A stretch of DNA of 64,000 bases from Ascaris suum (lineage: Eukaryota; Nematoda; Chromadorea; Rhabditida; Ascarididae): the NCBI GenBank assembly GCA_013433145.1, contig CM024168.1, positions 15,120,868-15,184,867 of the forward strand, read 5' to 3'. Below, piece by piece: positions 1 through 12,660 of this stretch. How positions within the stretch are numbered: the stretch's first letter is position 1; each line of letters opens with the position of its first letter. The translations under genes and the position numbers were made by a program. The notes below the pieces were generated by a model, which did not search any database, was not told the DNA's origin, and saw only the letters and a program-made list of their open reading frames with translations.

Positions 1-1142
1 ACTTAGGCATAAGCCTAACCAATCCCCCATTACAAGACACTAGTTTAGAGCAGTTATCCGATGAGATAAACCGGTCACTACGAGTTGTAACGAAAAAAAA
101 AAGACTAAGAAAGTGATAATTAATGATAGTATTTTATATTTGATGATGAGTAAATTTTTTCCACAAATTCACTATAATCTACGAAATGCCCATCCACATG
201 GGAGGAAAAATCCACCGATCTAATATTAATAGTTCAATTGCAATTTTCTCACTTTTTATCCATGATTGCAATGTTGTGTTTGTTCATATGTATGCATATG
301 TGCGCATTTGTTTGTTCAGTAGATTCAAGTCGGAAACCCACTAAAGACTAGGGAAATAGAATTTGTTGGCTATAAGTTATACCGTCGAATGGATATTTCT
401 TATATCACAATTCAAAGTGATCTAGTCATTTAAAGAAGAGTTACAGATAGCAGTTTGAATGTATGTATATATGCATATATGAATTCCGTAATATAATGTT
501 TCATTTAACACATAGGTTTTCAATACGCAAGCATTTTTGCTTTCGTTAACTTTATTTTAGACAGATCGCTATGAAGCACTAGTGAAATACTGGTCTTGTT
601 GACTTGAAAGGGGAGTTGAATTTATCGTGAAATTTACTGACAGGGATAAGTTTTGATGCCAAAATTTCAGTGCTATATCACCAGTACGTACGTTCAGATG
701 TATGAAAGCAATCTTTCATTTGGGTTTTGTAGTGACGGAAATAGAAATGAGAAAGGCTTAAATGGGGAAAACGCTATTTTGCCCCTCCTCACATATGGAC
801 GGATGGAGACAAGAACGATTCTAGAAGAAGGGTTGGTTAAGGAACCTTCTCTCGAGCCTCTTTATACCTGCTGCAGTAATGCGACTGCTGAAGTCGCGCG
901 ATGATGTGTTTGTACGAAATTTCTGTAATTCCTCTGTGTTAATAAACGAAATTGGGCGATTATTAAGTGCGCTTTTAGCATGTATATGGCTAAGAGAGTC
1001 TCGGGTGGTTCCAGTTTAGCAAATTCGTACAAAGGTGGTGCAAAAGGTTTGCTTGGGAGTGGGGGTGGGGGGTGTTGTATGCAACTATAGGTCGCAACAA
1101 TGTATTAGTGGCGTATGTAAGGTGGGAGGCTTCGATTACGTG
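1..1142. other. Non-coding flank, nothing firm
   Basis: AT-rich sequence without a convincing gene. A plus-strand frame at 653-904 stays open for 83 codons, but it has no splice or start context and reads like chance. A short run of G-rich sequence lies near 1058-1075. This is probably 3' flank of the minus-strand gene whose last exon ends at 1143; no clear AATAAA was found on that strand close to the stop. Confidence 0.4.
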
Positions 1143-1203
1143 TCACTGGTCGGTTGTGAGTTGAGAGGTAGGCGTCGGGGCTGGTAGGTCTGGAGGAATA
1201 GAT
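1143..1203 (-). CDS. Candidate last exon, Pro/Thr-rich C-terminus
   Basis: The minus strand has the acceptor TTTTTCCTTGACAG followed by an open frame ending in TGA. The frame SIPPDLPAPTPTSQLTTDQ needs one base to complete the first codon, which fits the two bases left over by the exon at 4194-4330 (AG plus A gives Arg). A second frame is also open here for longer (IYSSRPTSPDAYL...), so the reading rests on that phase match. No domain is recognised; it looks like a disordered tail. Confidence 0.4.
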
Positions 1204-4193
1204 CTGTCAAGGAAAAATATGAGCGCAGATTTTATGGTGCTTTTGCTGTTCATTTTACGTTTAAGATACTGCGCCTTTACTCTATGTGCATTTTTCGCGA
1301 GAAAATTGCGCAAAATATGTATAGAATTATTAATCAAGCGAAGAATTATGCAGAACTTTTGAACACAGATATGAAAAATTCGATGAGTTTGGACGGCAAA
1401 TGTGCCGAGTTTTACCGACGGTCGAAGGTAACTTGCTCCTATACGAATATGCAAAAAATGCACTCCAATTAAAACGTAAGGATTTGAAGGAAATTTTTGG
1501 GAATCTCTGAGATAAAACAGCACAAATTTTATTGGCGCATGTAAAATAAGACTATATACAGTTTCCGAGGAGAGAACTCTTTTGAAGATTTATGGAAAGT
1601 GGAGAAAAAATTTCCGGGTAAAATGAAATCGAATGCTCCATCAACAACTTGCCAACGCTGACGCATATAGTTTACAGGATATGATACTCAAAGATTAGTG
1701 TACTGGGAGCGATGGATCAAGTGCCTAATAACAAGGTGATGAAGAAGTGAATATTGCCTAGTACGAAACATTTCCCTCAAACTGCCAACTCTTTATTAAA
1801 CTTCACTTAGGCACACAAATTTTTCCTGCAATTGCAAGCTTACCTATTCGCCTTAATTGTGCGACGAGTTCGCAGTGCTGCATATCCATAGTAGGAAGAG
1901 TAAACAAGTTATGCAAAAAAAGAAGTAAAAAAGAGCTATGATGCAGAAAATAGGTGATAATATTAAAAATGATAGTAGAAATATTAGAAAATAACGAGTC
2001 ATCGAAGGAATGGAAAAAATTAAGGAGGATTCATTTTTGCGATTTGACGAATTTCAATACAGCATCCCTAAAGTGCAAATGGCACTTATTTCAGAACATA
2101 ATTTTATTCTCAGTTGAGAGTAAAAATAGATAAAAAGCATAAGAGATTGCACGTGGAAAAATAACGCAAAAAATTTCATCTGATACAAAGAAATCACTAA
2201 ATGAACATTATATGGGATTTAAGTATACATAAACTATTCGAAGAGTTATCAAATGAATATGGAAAATCAATCAAAAAACAGAAATTCAAAAAATAGACTA
2301 GTCTAAAGATTCACTTGAATTGAATTTATAGGATTATCCAATAAACAAAGGCATTCACTACTTATTTTTTTCCTGTCAGCAAAAACCTTGCTGGAAAGAA
2401 ACCCTCACTGATGTTCAGCACTTTGAGTCAAGTGAGTCGAAATGAGACAACTCTCGTCTTTTGCGTGGGCGTTGGAGTGCTCAACACTCTTCACTTACAT
2501 TCTTTGCGGTTAAAGCAAGAAATGTCATATAAATCGTTGAAATTTCATCTTTCTCAGAGACAAATGTTCCCTATTTTAGCACAATGTCTTGCTCACGCTC
2601 TTCGCAGGGCAACGCCTCACTGACAGTTGCATTTCGTTTAAAATTTACAACACAGTACCGCATAAAGTTGCCACATAAAAGTTGGAAGTATGTTATGGTG
2701 CAAGAGGTATCGTACAGATTACTTGTGCACTATTAGAAAGGTTTGAAACAGGTATAGAAATCTTCGTCCATAAAAGAGGAATAGCAGAACAATACTTGTG
2801 TCCAAGATGAGGATGAGCAAGCCAATTCTCTCTCTATTTCTAGTATTGATTGTTTAGAAGTACTCTAGCAGATTCAGGTCGGAAGTATTCTATTACATTT
2901 ACTATGATATTTGACAGAATATCGCCATGGAATCAGTAACATTGCCACGACAGCATAGCATTATTGCTTTAGAAGTGAGGATATCAATTCGTGGCTCAAC
3001 AGATGCATGCAATATGTTGGATTGCAATGAAGATCAATTATTATGACTAGCAAATTCTATTCCGGGTAGTATCTCGTATATCTAAATATGGAAATCCTAC
3101 AAAGTACTAGTCGTAATTGTTGTCTTATGGGCTAGAAAAGCCCTTGCTATACGAACAATATCATTCATTCTGAAGGCATTTTATTAATCAGTTCGTTTTC
3201 GGCATGTCTGCTCCTAAGCAGTATCTATCAGCTGGCACACAGTATATTATGTGAAGCACACTATACATAGCATATCGTTGAATTTCTTCGGAAAAAGATG
3301 CTCCAGTTTCAAATATCGTTACGTTGTATGCTTAAAGCTCAATGTAATATATGCCGTATTCGCTGGAAAATGAACAACGCTTCCATTTGAAAATTACATC
3401 TTTGAAAATAGATTTTTCGCTGAATTTATAAATATCACTACAACTTTTCTTAAAATCGGTCTCCTTTGGAAATATATCTGCTAACGACTTAAGAATAAGA
3501 ACAGAAATGAGTACGACTTAACAGCTTCTTTTCGACAGTTCAAGGACCCAATCAAGCTTCTTAATATTCTTGAAGAGTGAATACTCTCTTCAAATGATAC
3601 ACTGTTGGCAGGAAACTATGTTTGAATTCTCATATGTAAATTGCCCATACGACACCGAGTGGTGCATATTCAGTGAATATAATAGCGCTGGCAGACATTT
3701 TAATCAGAATACAAAAAAAAAAAAAAAACTCGCAGGTGCTTGACAAGACAAAGGGACTGAATTTTCAAAACATAAAGAAAAATCAGGAGTCAAAGGTCAC
3801 GCTCAAAGTTCAAGTTCAATCGACTCCGCGATTACAGCATCAAAACATATTGACGAGAAAACCATTTGTTATACTTGAAAATTCTTGCCCTTTCAACTGT
3901 GACTGTTGCTATAAATAAAGAACTAACTATGAACCTACAACTCGTCAGTATGTTCGTCGCCTGATTCAATGACTCTGCACTGAACTTTCTTCAAGGCCGC
4001 CATTCTCTAAGTACTCCAACGGCCTGAGCAGAAAGCATAAATTTCTTAGTGTAAATGATCACCTTTTTCTCAACACATTCAAGTTGTTCGCTGATCATCT
4101 ACAAGAAAACGTTATGATTTTCCATCCTATACTTTTGCTTAAAACACACGCTGTCTGGTCTAATGGCTGTGCTAATAAAGCATTTTCACTAAC
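1204..4193. other. Probable intron or intergenic sequence
   Basis: About 3 kb of AT-rich sequence with A-runs. If the exons on either side belong together this is an intron. The only open frames (2411-2623 plus, 3673-3918 plus) have no splice support and low coding character. Nothing else seen. Confidence 0.4.
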
Positions 4194-4330
4194 CTCGCTG
4201 TTAAATCGGCCGATCTGACAGCAAGTAGATTACGATGCCCACTGTAATTCCTTTCCCCTCGCAAATTTATGAAAACATCCGTATCGTCATCCCATAGATC
4301 TCTCTCATCGTTCGGATGCAATGAATATCC
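4194..4330 (-). CDS. Coding exon, acidic/hydrophilic segment
   Basis: Open on the minus strand between the acceptor AAATTTTAAG and the donor GTTAGT. It gives 45 codons plus two bases; the other two frames are stopped. The peptide begins GYSLHPNDERDLWDDDTDVF and is charged, with an acidic cluster and no membrane segment, as in a cytoplasmic tail or linker. It starts in phase 0 and ends in phase 2, which joins cleanly to the exon at 1143-1203 and to the long reading of 6286-6430. Family not recognised. Confidence 0.55.
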
Positions 4331-5649
4331 CTTAAAATTTGTGAGAAAAAAGTGAGAATAAATAGCGAAAAAAATTTTCGAGTGCATTGAAATCTCTGAA
4401 AATGACCGTTTTTTTTAATTGGTCTAATCTGAAAACTATATAAATGCAAATCAAGCAATCTAAACCAATAGCGATTTTAACTGTATACTTAAGGACTCAC
4501 TGTTTTAAATTCGTGAAGTCTAAAATAAATTCCTACTGCCTTTGAAAAACTCGTTTTAGAGCATGCTCTACAACCTCATCTCTCTATGTGTACACAACTC
4601 TAGATTCAATGGTTCCCGTGTTCATGTACCGGATAGATGAGCACATATGCATACATAATACGAAAACCACTCCACTATGATGAATACGGTTTTATAGGAG
4701 TGGATAGCATCAAAAAAAAAAAATGCTAGCTGAAAACTGTCGTCTTCTTGCATATCAACCGATGTAATCTCTTGAAAACAACAGTTTTCTCTCGAATTGT
4801 GAATAAATTTTTATGGTCCGGAATAATTCATCTGCAACTCATTAATCAGACTTCATATTTGAAAAACGTTGGCAATTTGCCAATTCCGGAAGGTTTCACT
4901 CTGTTCCTGTGCCTTTGCACAAAATGCTTTGCAATATGAAGTATATGATTGGCCTGAAGAAGTTCCTCAAGCGCAGCTTCCGATTTCCTTTGAAGACTTA
5001 GTTGTTAACAATAGGCGAGGTCAACAAGGGTGTTATCCAGCAAATATTTTTTTGATGGAGCAAGCCAAGATATGCCACTGATTTCAAAATTAAATGCGTA
5101 GTCTCGGTTGGGAGGTTTCAATGAGGTAACTCGGATGAGGATACATTTCAGTAATCACATAACTTCGACTCCAACATGACAGATGGTCTAAACGTGCTGA
5201 GAGAAAAAAATATGGCTATAGCTTTTTATAACTAATATTCATTCAATTGTCGAATAAATGTCGGATAAAGAGGATTCATGCCGTTTTTTGAGCTAGAAAA
5301 CTATTTTGATATCCTGCAGAAGGCAATACACTGGCACGAGATCGGGCACCACTCATTTTTGAATGCAGAAAACATAGAACTTTTGCCAATGAAACAAGAT
5401 CACTAGCTGATGTTCTTAGAAGTTCTTAGAAATAGGTTCGATGGTATTGTTGGCACCCTTGTTACAAATATCCGGGCCTCCCAATTGACCTCATTGGCAG
5501 AAGAACAGGCGATTGCTTCCAATCACCAGTATATAGAGTCTGGCACGATTACTGTGTATATTATTTTGCATATTTAGGATAAATGCAATATTTGCCATAA
5601 GGTGTTAGCGAAATTTGCCAACAACAGTGTAAGGAAAAGGTCATGTAAC
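4331..5649. other. Probable intron; one plus-strand open frame
   Basis: Mostly AT-rich. A plus-strand stretch near 4930-5040 has ordinary codon content (EVYDWPEEVPQAQLP...) inside a 70-codon frame at 4869-5081. It has no convincing acceptor or donor and is not called as a gene. The rest shows nothing. Confidence 0.3.
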
Positions 5650-5720
5650 AAGCGATATTCGGCGGTGCTTGTGATCGCTGCATGTCAGCTGTAGAAAGGG
5701 GATCTCTAGGATTACGTAAT
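5650..5720 (-). CDS. Weak candidate exon
   Basis: Minus strand, acceptor TTATTCAAAG, donor GTTACA (weak). The frame LRNPRDPLSTADMQRSQAPP is open and needs one base at its start, which fits the 47-bp reading of the next exon upstream (6384-6430, ending in GTAAGA). It ends in phase 1, which does not fit the exon at 4194-4330, so either a further small exon exists or this is alternative or spurious. A second frame is also open. Confidence 0.3.
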
Positions 5721-6285
5721 CTTTGAATAAACAAATAACTAAACATTAGCCTCAAAATAACGGAAAAATATACAAAAAAATCACCTCGAATATGAGATGT
5801 TTTCCAATGAAGAACGGATTAAGAATAGAAGTGAAAGCATTTATCGAAATCATCAAAAAGCGTAAAGTAGGCACACAATCAAGCATCAAATTTCTAAGCG
5901 AACCGCATCATCTTTGAACAACCGAAAAATGACACAGACAAATTTCCGATATTACATTCATCAAATTCTATATGATCTGAAAATGATTCGTACGTAGATT
6001 TTTGTTCATGTTAGTATGCATTCTCCAGAGTTCATAGCTGTAAAAGTATAACTCATTGAAAAAAAAAACCTACTTAAACACTTCTAGTATTGGCTACAAC
6101 ACATTTTCCGCCTAAATCCTTTCGTCTTTTAAGAGTAATCTGAGAGAATGAAAAGCGAACAGTTCGCAAAGTGCCCCATCCCAATAACGTGAAAGAAACT
6201 CTAACGATGAGGTAGAAGAAAGATTGCTTTGCTCTGTACGTTGTTACTTTCGATAACTCAAGTGAATGTAAATGACACTACAAAC

Positions 6286-6430
6286 CGAGTGGATGCAAGG
6301 ACGAGCGCTATGACTGCGATAGGTGCATGGAGTGCTGCTAGTTGAAGTTGGAGTTGATGGCAGACGTCTCCGACTTCTCTTACGAACGAACGTTGAACTC
6401 ATCTGGACTGAATTCGTCGAGAATGCCATT
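6286..6430 (-). CDS. Candidate exon, Ser/Thr/Arg-rich
   Basis: Minus strand, acceptor AACAATATTGCAG. Two readings compete. One runs 145 bp to a GTTTGT donor (basic and Ser/Thr/Pro-rich, containing VRKRSRRRLPSTPTSTSS) and ends in phase 0, fitting the exon at 4194-4330. The other stops after 47 bp at a stronger GTAAGA donor (NGILDEFSPDEFNV, acidic) and ends in phase 2, fitting 5650-5720. The two could be alternative donors. No family recognised. Confidence 0.4.
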
Positions 6431-6541
6431 CTGCAATATTGTTATGCATACATGAGATTTCACACATGACGATAGGCAATTCTTGGAAGGATAGGTAACG
6501 CTGAATGACGCCACGCTTTCAAGGGAGAGGAAACAAAGGGT

Positions 6542-6555
6542 GGGGGGGGGGGGGG
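6542..6555. repeat. Poly-G tract, G14
   Basis: Fourteen consecutive G residues on the plus strand in AT-rich surroundings. A run of this length can form G-quadruplex DNA. Confidence 0.95.
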
Positions 6556-7083
6556 AAGCATAAAAGAACCGTCGCTTAGCATTCATCCAAGCACCAAATA
6601 TCTTCCGATTCATAGGCGATAAGCAGAAACTGGGATTGGACCGCTCAAAAACGAAGGGCATTTAATTTGTGGTCCTTGCCTTCAGCTTCTGTTTACTTTC
6701 TCAAGGACAACGTTGGCACATCAATAGAATAAACACTCATCAATCAATGAACGTTATATACGGTTAGCAGGCTAAGATTATTGGACAATTCAATGTTTTT
6801 TTTTCTCGGATGGAACTGCCTGAGATAGCTATTGTTTATGGGTCAAGCGCATGCCAACTGCGCTCAGATATAGAGCGTTAAGTTAGAGAACACTTATAGG
6901 CAATCGGTTTGTAACGAAATGCGAACTTGTGATCTTTAAATTGCGGACCTCCAGCTAGGCCGCAGCAGACCGTATTCTTATTTAGCTAGATTTGGATGTT
7001 CCTACCGTTGCACGTAGGCAGCATAGCGAAATCGAGAATGCATGGGTTAGGATAGGATTGCCTTATGGAAAAGTCCATCTCCT

Positions 7084-7103
7084 CCCCCCCCCCCCCCCCC
7101 CCC
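7084..7103. repeat. Poly-C tract, C20
   Basis: Twenty consecutive C residues on the plus strand (G on the minus strand), within a C-rich stretch that runs on to about 7110. Confidence 0.95.
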
Positions 7104-8109
7104 AGCCCCTTCTTCCCCAAGACGAACGGAATGCAGGTCGACTCGACGAAAGGTACAAAACTAACCCTGATGCGAGTGGATTCGAAAAAAATGGTATTTG
7201 AAAAAGCAGCGACGAGTATCAATTCATGATATGAATGATGCTCGTCGCAGCCTGCTCGCGGCGATATGATAATTGAGGTTGCGCTCATTAATTTTATCTT
7301 TTGCTCCTCTCGAAGTGACTTTCCTATATTTAGCTACTTAAAAAATCGATGAGTAGACTTGCGTCTAACATTTTTATTCGTTGCCCTTTTGTAGCATCGA
7401 ACCGAGATATCTGCTGACAGCGGTTTGTTCCAAGCTCAATAAACGTGATTTCAAAATGCTCTCTGAATGTCGAAAAACTTTCGAACTAACAGCTGAAGAA
7501 ATAATTGGGGAACGTAGGCAAAGCCTATATTGTACATCTATGGCATTCATATGTGAGGGTGAAATAAGTTAATTTGCTGCCACTCGGTTGTTTAGACATC
7601 GAAAACATTTGCGATCATAGTTTTCTTCGGTGAATGTTAAGTTTGCCGGAGAGATATAAATGAAGGTATCCATATCAAATATTTTAAAAGACTTTGAAAA
7701 GAAACGCTCGAAAGACGAAACTTTTGCGAAAATATAATTGAGCTAGTATTAGTGAAAAAAAAGCTTTAGCTTAATATGTGAATTCTATAAGAAGCACATC
7801 TTGCTAGAGTCAAAGATACCATTTCTGGAAAAGCAAGCTTAGCTATCATTAACTCAGCCAACTATAATTACCGATAATATCATCGTTTGTTTCCTATTTC
7901 GCTCCTCATAGTTGGAAGCACAGAAATCTCCGAAAAGTATGCGATAATGATGCCGAAAATTACAGTTGAAGGCGCACCTTTCAACCACTTGAATGGAACC
8001 ATTGCTTAGTTATAGATACAAGAAACAATCAGCATCAGAAATGAACATTTGCTAATGAGGATAATCGTTTTGTGAAAGCAAACTAAATTATCCTCGACTA
8101 CAGACTCAC

Positions 8110-8181
8110 CTAACTGCGTAACTATCGGTTTGATCAATGCAACACATGAAAGAGAACGCATATGCCATTATGCAGACACAT
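8110..8181 (-). CDS. Candidate exon, hydrophobic Cys-containing segment
   Basis: Minus strand, acceptor GCATATTTGACAG and perfect donor G|GTGAGT. Only one of three frames is open. It begins CVCIMAYAFSFMCC, which could be part of a membrane helix, followed by a polar stretch. It starts with one base and ends in phase 2. The same DNA is also open on the plus strand (about 8105-8293, followed by AATAAA near 8301), so the strand is not certain. Confidence 0.4.
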
Positions 8182-8753
8182 CTGTCAAATATGCCAATGT
8201 AGCTCTTCACCGCAATTCATCACTCCCGTTAGGACTTCCTCAATGCGTCATATATTACGAGAACACGAAGACCAGACACAACACAGTACCATAAATGTAT
8301 GAAATAAACGGCGAGGTGGACAAAAATTTAAACAACATACGACCAATGAAAAAAGGAAAACGACTGTAAAGCGTAATAAAGTGAATCGTAATCATAAATG
8401 AGAGCGAAACAAAATTTGATGAATGGCTTTAAAAAATGAAAAACAAAGCTATATTCGCCTTTTAGAGCATTCATCATAATATATTGTGTTTTCATTCGAT
8501 CTCGTCCTGAAGCCAAACTATGAAAATGAACAAATTTTAGTAGGCTATTTTTGCGTGACGAACAATTTGGAAGATGGAAATATCACATAAAGAATCACTT
8601 TCGAGCACAACGTTTCTGAATTGGTCAATCTGAATAAGTCAGTTAGTCGTGAGATGATTTTTCGCTTCGCGCAAATCATAACCATCTTTACGATTCACAG
8701 CGGAACCAAAATCTTGATCGGTTCTCGCGAACAGACGTTGCTAACCTTATTCA

Positions 8754-8864
<111 letters not shown>

Positions 8865-9778
8865 AATATTAAATTCGAAAGAATTTAAATGTTTTGCCCC
8901 TGTAGTAAGGCTCTGAAAACGAATAAAGAGCAGCCGTTTGGCGCTAAAAGGCGCAGAATTTTCCGTATGAGCAGCGAAAACACGCCCATATATGCAGTTG
9001 GACTTGGCAAAAATAATGATTAACCAAGGAGAATGCGTCAAAAGGTTCCAAACACGTTGCTAGAACTATCACTTGTGTTGCACATGAAATTAACTGTCAA
9101 CACTCCACCCAATCAAGTGCCGGAAATTTCATAAATTCAATCGGCGAAAACCGAACATACATACAGTACTTCTCAAAATTAACAGGAAATTACTTCGGAA
9201 CCCTATCTCATCTAAGAGTATTATAGCAAAATACATGAGAATTTTCGTGCAAAGTCCTCTCTACGCAAAATTTGAATCATCATCGCCATTGCGCTCATGG
9301 CACAGCAAAGAAACAAAATGCTCTGCAAAAGATAATAATGCAACCGAGAGAGTGAAAAAATTGCAAAAATTAAACCGTATCTCGAGGTTGAGGAAACTTA
9401 AAGTGAAGAATATATAACATACACAATGGTGATACTCGAGTACTTGAGTCTACGTCACTTAACTATGAAGTAAGCTGCTATCCCAACAACCTATTTTCAA
9501 CCCACCATTGAAACTAGAGGTTCATGTTCATTTTCGAAATGAGTAGAGCAAAGAGCCGACTGAAAACTCTGAAACATCTGGCTACTTGAAACAAAAATTT
9601 GGATAAAAATCTTGCGACATATTTGCATAAAACACACTATATGCATATGCACATCTATCGCCGAATTTCAATTCGGTTAAAGAATGAGTAGAGACAATTT
9701 AAAGAATGACACAGAATTTCACTTCCATTTCCAATTGGAAATCGACTAAAAGAATTGGGTGATGAATTTATTCTTTCA

Positions 9779-10120
9779 TTACTTTGGATCCTTTTCTTTG
9801 ATCGTTCTGACGATGGACTTAATCAGCTTCCTAAATTGATAGATCTGTAGTGTACACATAGTGTACAATCTTAAATTTTCAGCATCGAATAACGTTTGGA
9901 TGGATGAATGAATGTTTTGGATTAGTGCTGCTCGACCGTAATCTACATTGTCCGAAAGCGCTGTCTTAGCGCAAACCGCGCCAATCACTCTGCGCCTTCT
10001 ATGGCCATCGTTAAGGTCTAGAAACCGAATGTGGCAGCTGGAGCAGTGTACGACAGAATAATAAAGGACATCAGGAAGGAAGAACGAATACAATCCATCA
10101 ACCTGTAGATTTTGCGGCAA
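9779..10120 (-). CDS. Unidentified open frame, possible exon(s)
   Basis: A 113-codon minus-strand frame in locally GC-richer DNA. Its C-terminal part (IYQFRKLIKSIVRTIKEKDP) sits just after an acceptor-like GTGTACACTACAG and is lysine-rich. The middle part is hydrophilic. There is no clear start and no strong donor, so it may be one or two exons of the minus-strand gene or a decayed mobile-element frame. No family recognised. Confidence 0.3.
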   Translation of the reverse strand: MPQNLQVDGLYSFFLPDVLYYSVVHCSSCHIRFLDLNDGHRRRRVIGAVCAKTALSDNVDYGRAALIQNIHSSIQTLFDAENLRLYTMCTLQIYQFRKLIKSIVRTIKEKDPK

Positions 10121-12242
10121 AAGGTTAAATCAAAGCTAGAGGTAGGTAAATAATGGGTGCAGCTGAAGTGTGTCCAAATTTAACTTTGCGTAGGTCAGTC
10201 TGGGAGCTATGAAAAAAAAAATTACGATAAATTACTTGAGCGCAGGGGGAGGAAGGAAGGGCGAGAAGAGTAGAACTGTGTGCCCAATTTTACTCAATGC
10301 ATGGAATTACACGTGAGGCATTGGAAGAATAAAGGTTTTTCTGACCTCCTCTTAGTGTTGGCAACATCGCTCTTCAGTCACGATATAGAATGGAAACAAA
10401 CGATCCTTAAAACAATTGTCAATTTGACGTTGAAATCGAGAGATGAAATCTTCCAATGTGGAAAAACATCCTTCCTGCACGCAAATAATCAAAATCTGTC
10501 TGCAGCTGAGCGGTTCAGCTGTTGCCACAGTGAAACAAACACCGTAGAGATTCCTTAGCATTTATGCGCAGCCTACTGCACGACCGTTATCCGTCTACTG
10601 CATGCAGCTTGACATCTTCCTCTCTTAGGCGGAATTTGAAGCGATATGAAGGGATATTTATTTCCAAATGAATGCTTTGTTGATCGAAACAAAATGAAAG
10701 AGAAGAAATTGAAAGAGCTTATATGATGAATCTACCAAAAATTGCACACGAGCGTTCATTTTATAAGGGTTAACTTGCTATGCATAGAGAATTCGAGCTC
10801 TAGAAGCTATAAGATGCATTTTGACTCTTTGAAGACAGTGCTCGTCCAATCGATTTCGTTTGAATTATTTATGCAGATGAATTTATAGAGTAATCCGATC
10901 CCGCATTGTTCCATTACTGTCGAGAAGCCTTTCGAAGCATTCTCAACCATCGCTTCTTGAAATTTAGCTTTTCGCTTAGAAGTGTCCTAGTATAAAGTTT
11001 TGAAATTTAATTTAATAATTATAATCGTATTTTGCAATTTAATTCAATAAGCATTAGTTCTCGATCGATATATATCATAATTATCAATCAGAATTTGATA
11101 TTTTAGTAGAAGAGCACTTTATGGGTAAATTTGTGAAGCATTATTGTCGCATTGGAATTTTGTTCGTAAAATAGTTGATAAATGAATATGCAAACTCGAA
11201 TTTTCATCGGAATGTTTTTTTTTAAACAACTGCCATGAAAGTTTTCATCAGCCGATCGATAATATCAAAACGGGCGATCGCTTGGAAAAATTTAATACGT
11301 TTTCATATTTTGCATTATACGTATACATCTAGGGAGTCATCTGGAAGGAGTAACTTTCACAGTCACATGATAGAAACAGTTACATCATGCAAAAAAATAT
11401 ATGTGCACGTACATACAACATAGTTGCACACTCACGGACACACATACATAAAAAGGGAATTCGGACACCATAGAGACACGCATAGACAAATAAAGTACAG
11501 ACCCTACATACAAAGATGCAGAAACAAATTCTAGACGCGATTCATGCACATATGTGGGAATAATTCAACGAGTCTTCACCGCGCTGTGTTGATGTTCGTA
11601 TAGGAAAAGAGGTTAGCAACACAAAACGAAAGCAAAAAGTTATCATTCAACAGTTAAGCTGGAATTTCGAGATGAAATTTCCATTCACTCGTGGTGTTGA
11701 AACTTCGAGAAGAAAAAGCAAAAAATTTTTAAATAAGATAAACAAAATAGAATTCTCAAATTTCACTTTAAAGAGGAGATTGACGAACGAGATGTTCGTG
11801 CTGCCGTGGTACCGGCTGATTATATGAAAAAAAAACTTCTCAAACGTGATAAGCATTAATTTGTAATGTACATACTACTAGCACCTAAACATTTCCATCA
11901 AAATATCGAGTACACACACTCTTTTTTTTTGTCGCTCTCAATATCTGTTTCCCTCTCCCTCGTTCAATATAAATATAAGGAAACTTTTTTTTTGGTTGCA
12001 GAGGAGCAGCGGAAATCAACTTATTCTCATGTCAAAAGACAAAGGACAAATTGATGCATGCCGGTGTTGAAAAAAAAAAACAATAAAACATGAGACGAGG
12101 AACGATGAAGAAGAGAAAGAACAAAGTGATGTTAGCAGTATTTGAGCAGAATCGTTCAACTTTTTCCTAGCGCGCACGACATGGACTGATAATGTTAGCA
12201 CCATCTTGGCACAAGATACGACTCCTGGGCGAGGGTACTCAC
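10121..12242. other. Intron-like sequence, nothing firm
   Basis: Overlapping open frames on both strands at about 10280-10560 (92 codons plus, 69 minus) have no splice sites that preserve a frame. A stretch rich in CA and TACA words lies at 11400-11520. The rest is AT-rich with T- and A-runs. Confidence 0.35.
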
Positions 12243-12374
12243 TTTGGCAAGAGTTGTGACACCCAAACTTACAGGACGCAAATAAATCACGTTAGCGAAT
12301 AAACGCGAAGCAGTAACAGAGCATCTCGTATGGATGAGAATAACAAGGATATTTGCCCAAGAAGGGTGAGGAAG
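12243..12374 (-). CDS. Candidate exon, hydrophobic
   Basis: A minus-strand frame of 44 codons ending at a perfect GTGAGT donor, with a second perfect donor (GTAAGT) inside at 12267-12272, so two 5' splice sites may compete. The acceptor (AAATGCAAG) is poor. The peptide has a hydrophobic patch (ANILVILIHTRCSV) that could be membrane-associated. No family recognised. Confidence 0.3.
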
Positions 12375-12485
12375 CTTGCATTTACGAAATTTCATTCATT
12401 CTTTAACAAAACTATTGGGGCCATAAGCCTTTTTAAATGATGGAAGAGCAAAATATGAGTGGTATATAGAAAGGATTCAATGGAG

Positions 12486-12660
12486 ATCAACCCATATAGC
12501 TACCGACCCACAAATTTTATCTTGTCCTAAAACTCTTTGAACGATGCATTCACTCACGAATATCTCATATGAATGAATCAAATCTAGCAGCTGCCAGCAA
12601 GCGTTCGAAAAAAATTATTTCATAAACATTGCACTTTCAGAAGTTCACAATGAAATCCTC
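12486..12660 (+). mobile_element. Decayed LINE reverse-transcriptase fragment
   Basis: The plus strand reads NPYSYRPTNFILS, a stop, then after a frame change LKLFERCIHSRIS and then QQAFEKN. This order (N-YRP, then K-LF-R-I--RI, then Q-AF-K) matches the reverse-transcriptase core of non-LTR elements of the RTE/CR1 type, where the usual string is close to NYRP...YKLF..I..RI...EQ.GFR. Stops and frameshifts show it is dead. Its full limits are not visible. Confidence 0.55.

Larger units (their letters stand above)
6431..8109. other. Intron-like sequence with G and C runs
   Basis: No supported exon. It holds a G14 run (6542-6555) and a C20 run (7084-7103) about 540 bp apart and of opposite base on the plus strand. 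Open frames on both strands around the C20 run owe their length to the proline/glycine repeat and are rejected. Confidence 0.4.

Noticed and set aside
6986..7288. Frames on both strands across the C20 run
   Set aside because: Proline or glycine homopolymer inflates the frame; no splice sites.
8105..8293. Plus-strand open frames followed by AATAAA near 8301, looking like a terminal exon
   Set aside because: Two plus frames are open at once, the acceptor is mediocre, and the minus strand has better splice sites on both sides of 8110-8181. The strand remains uncertain.
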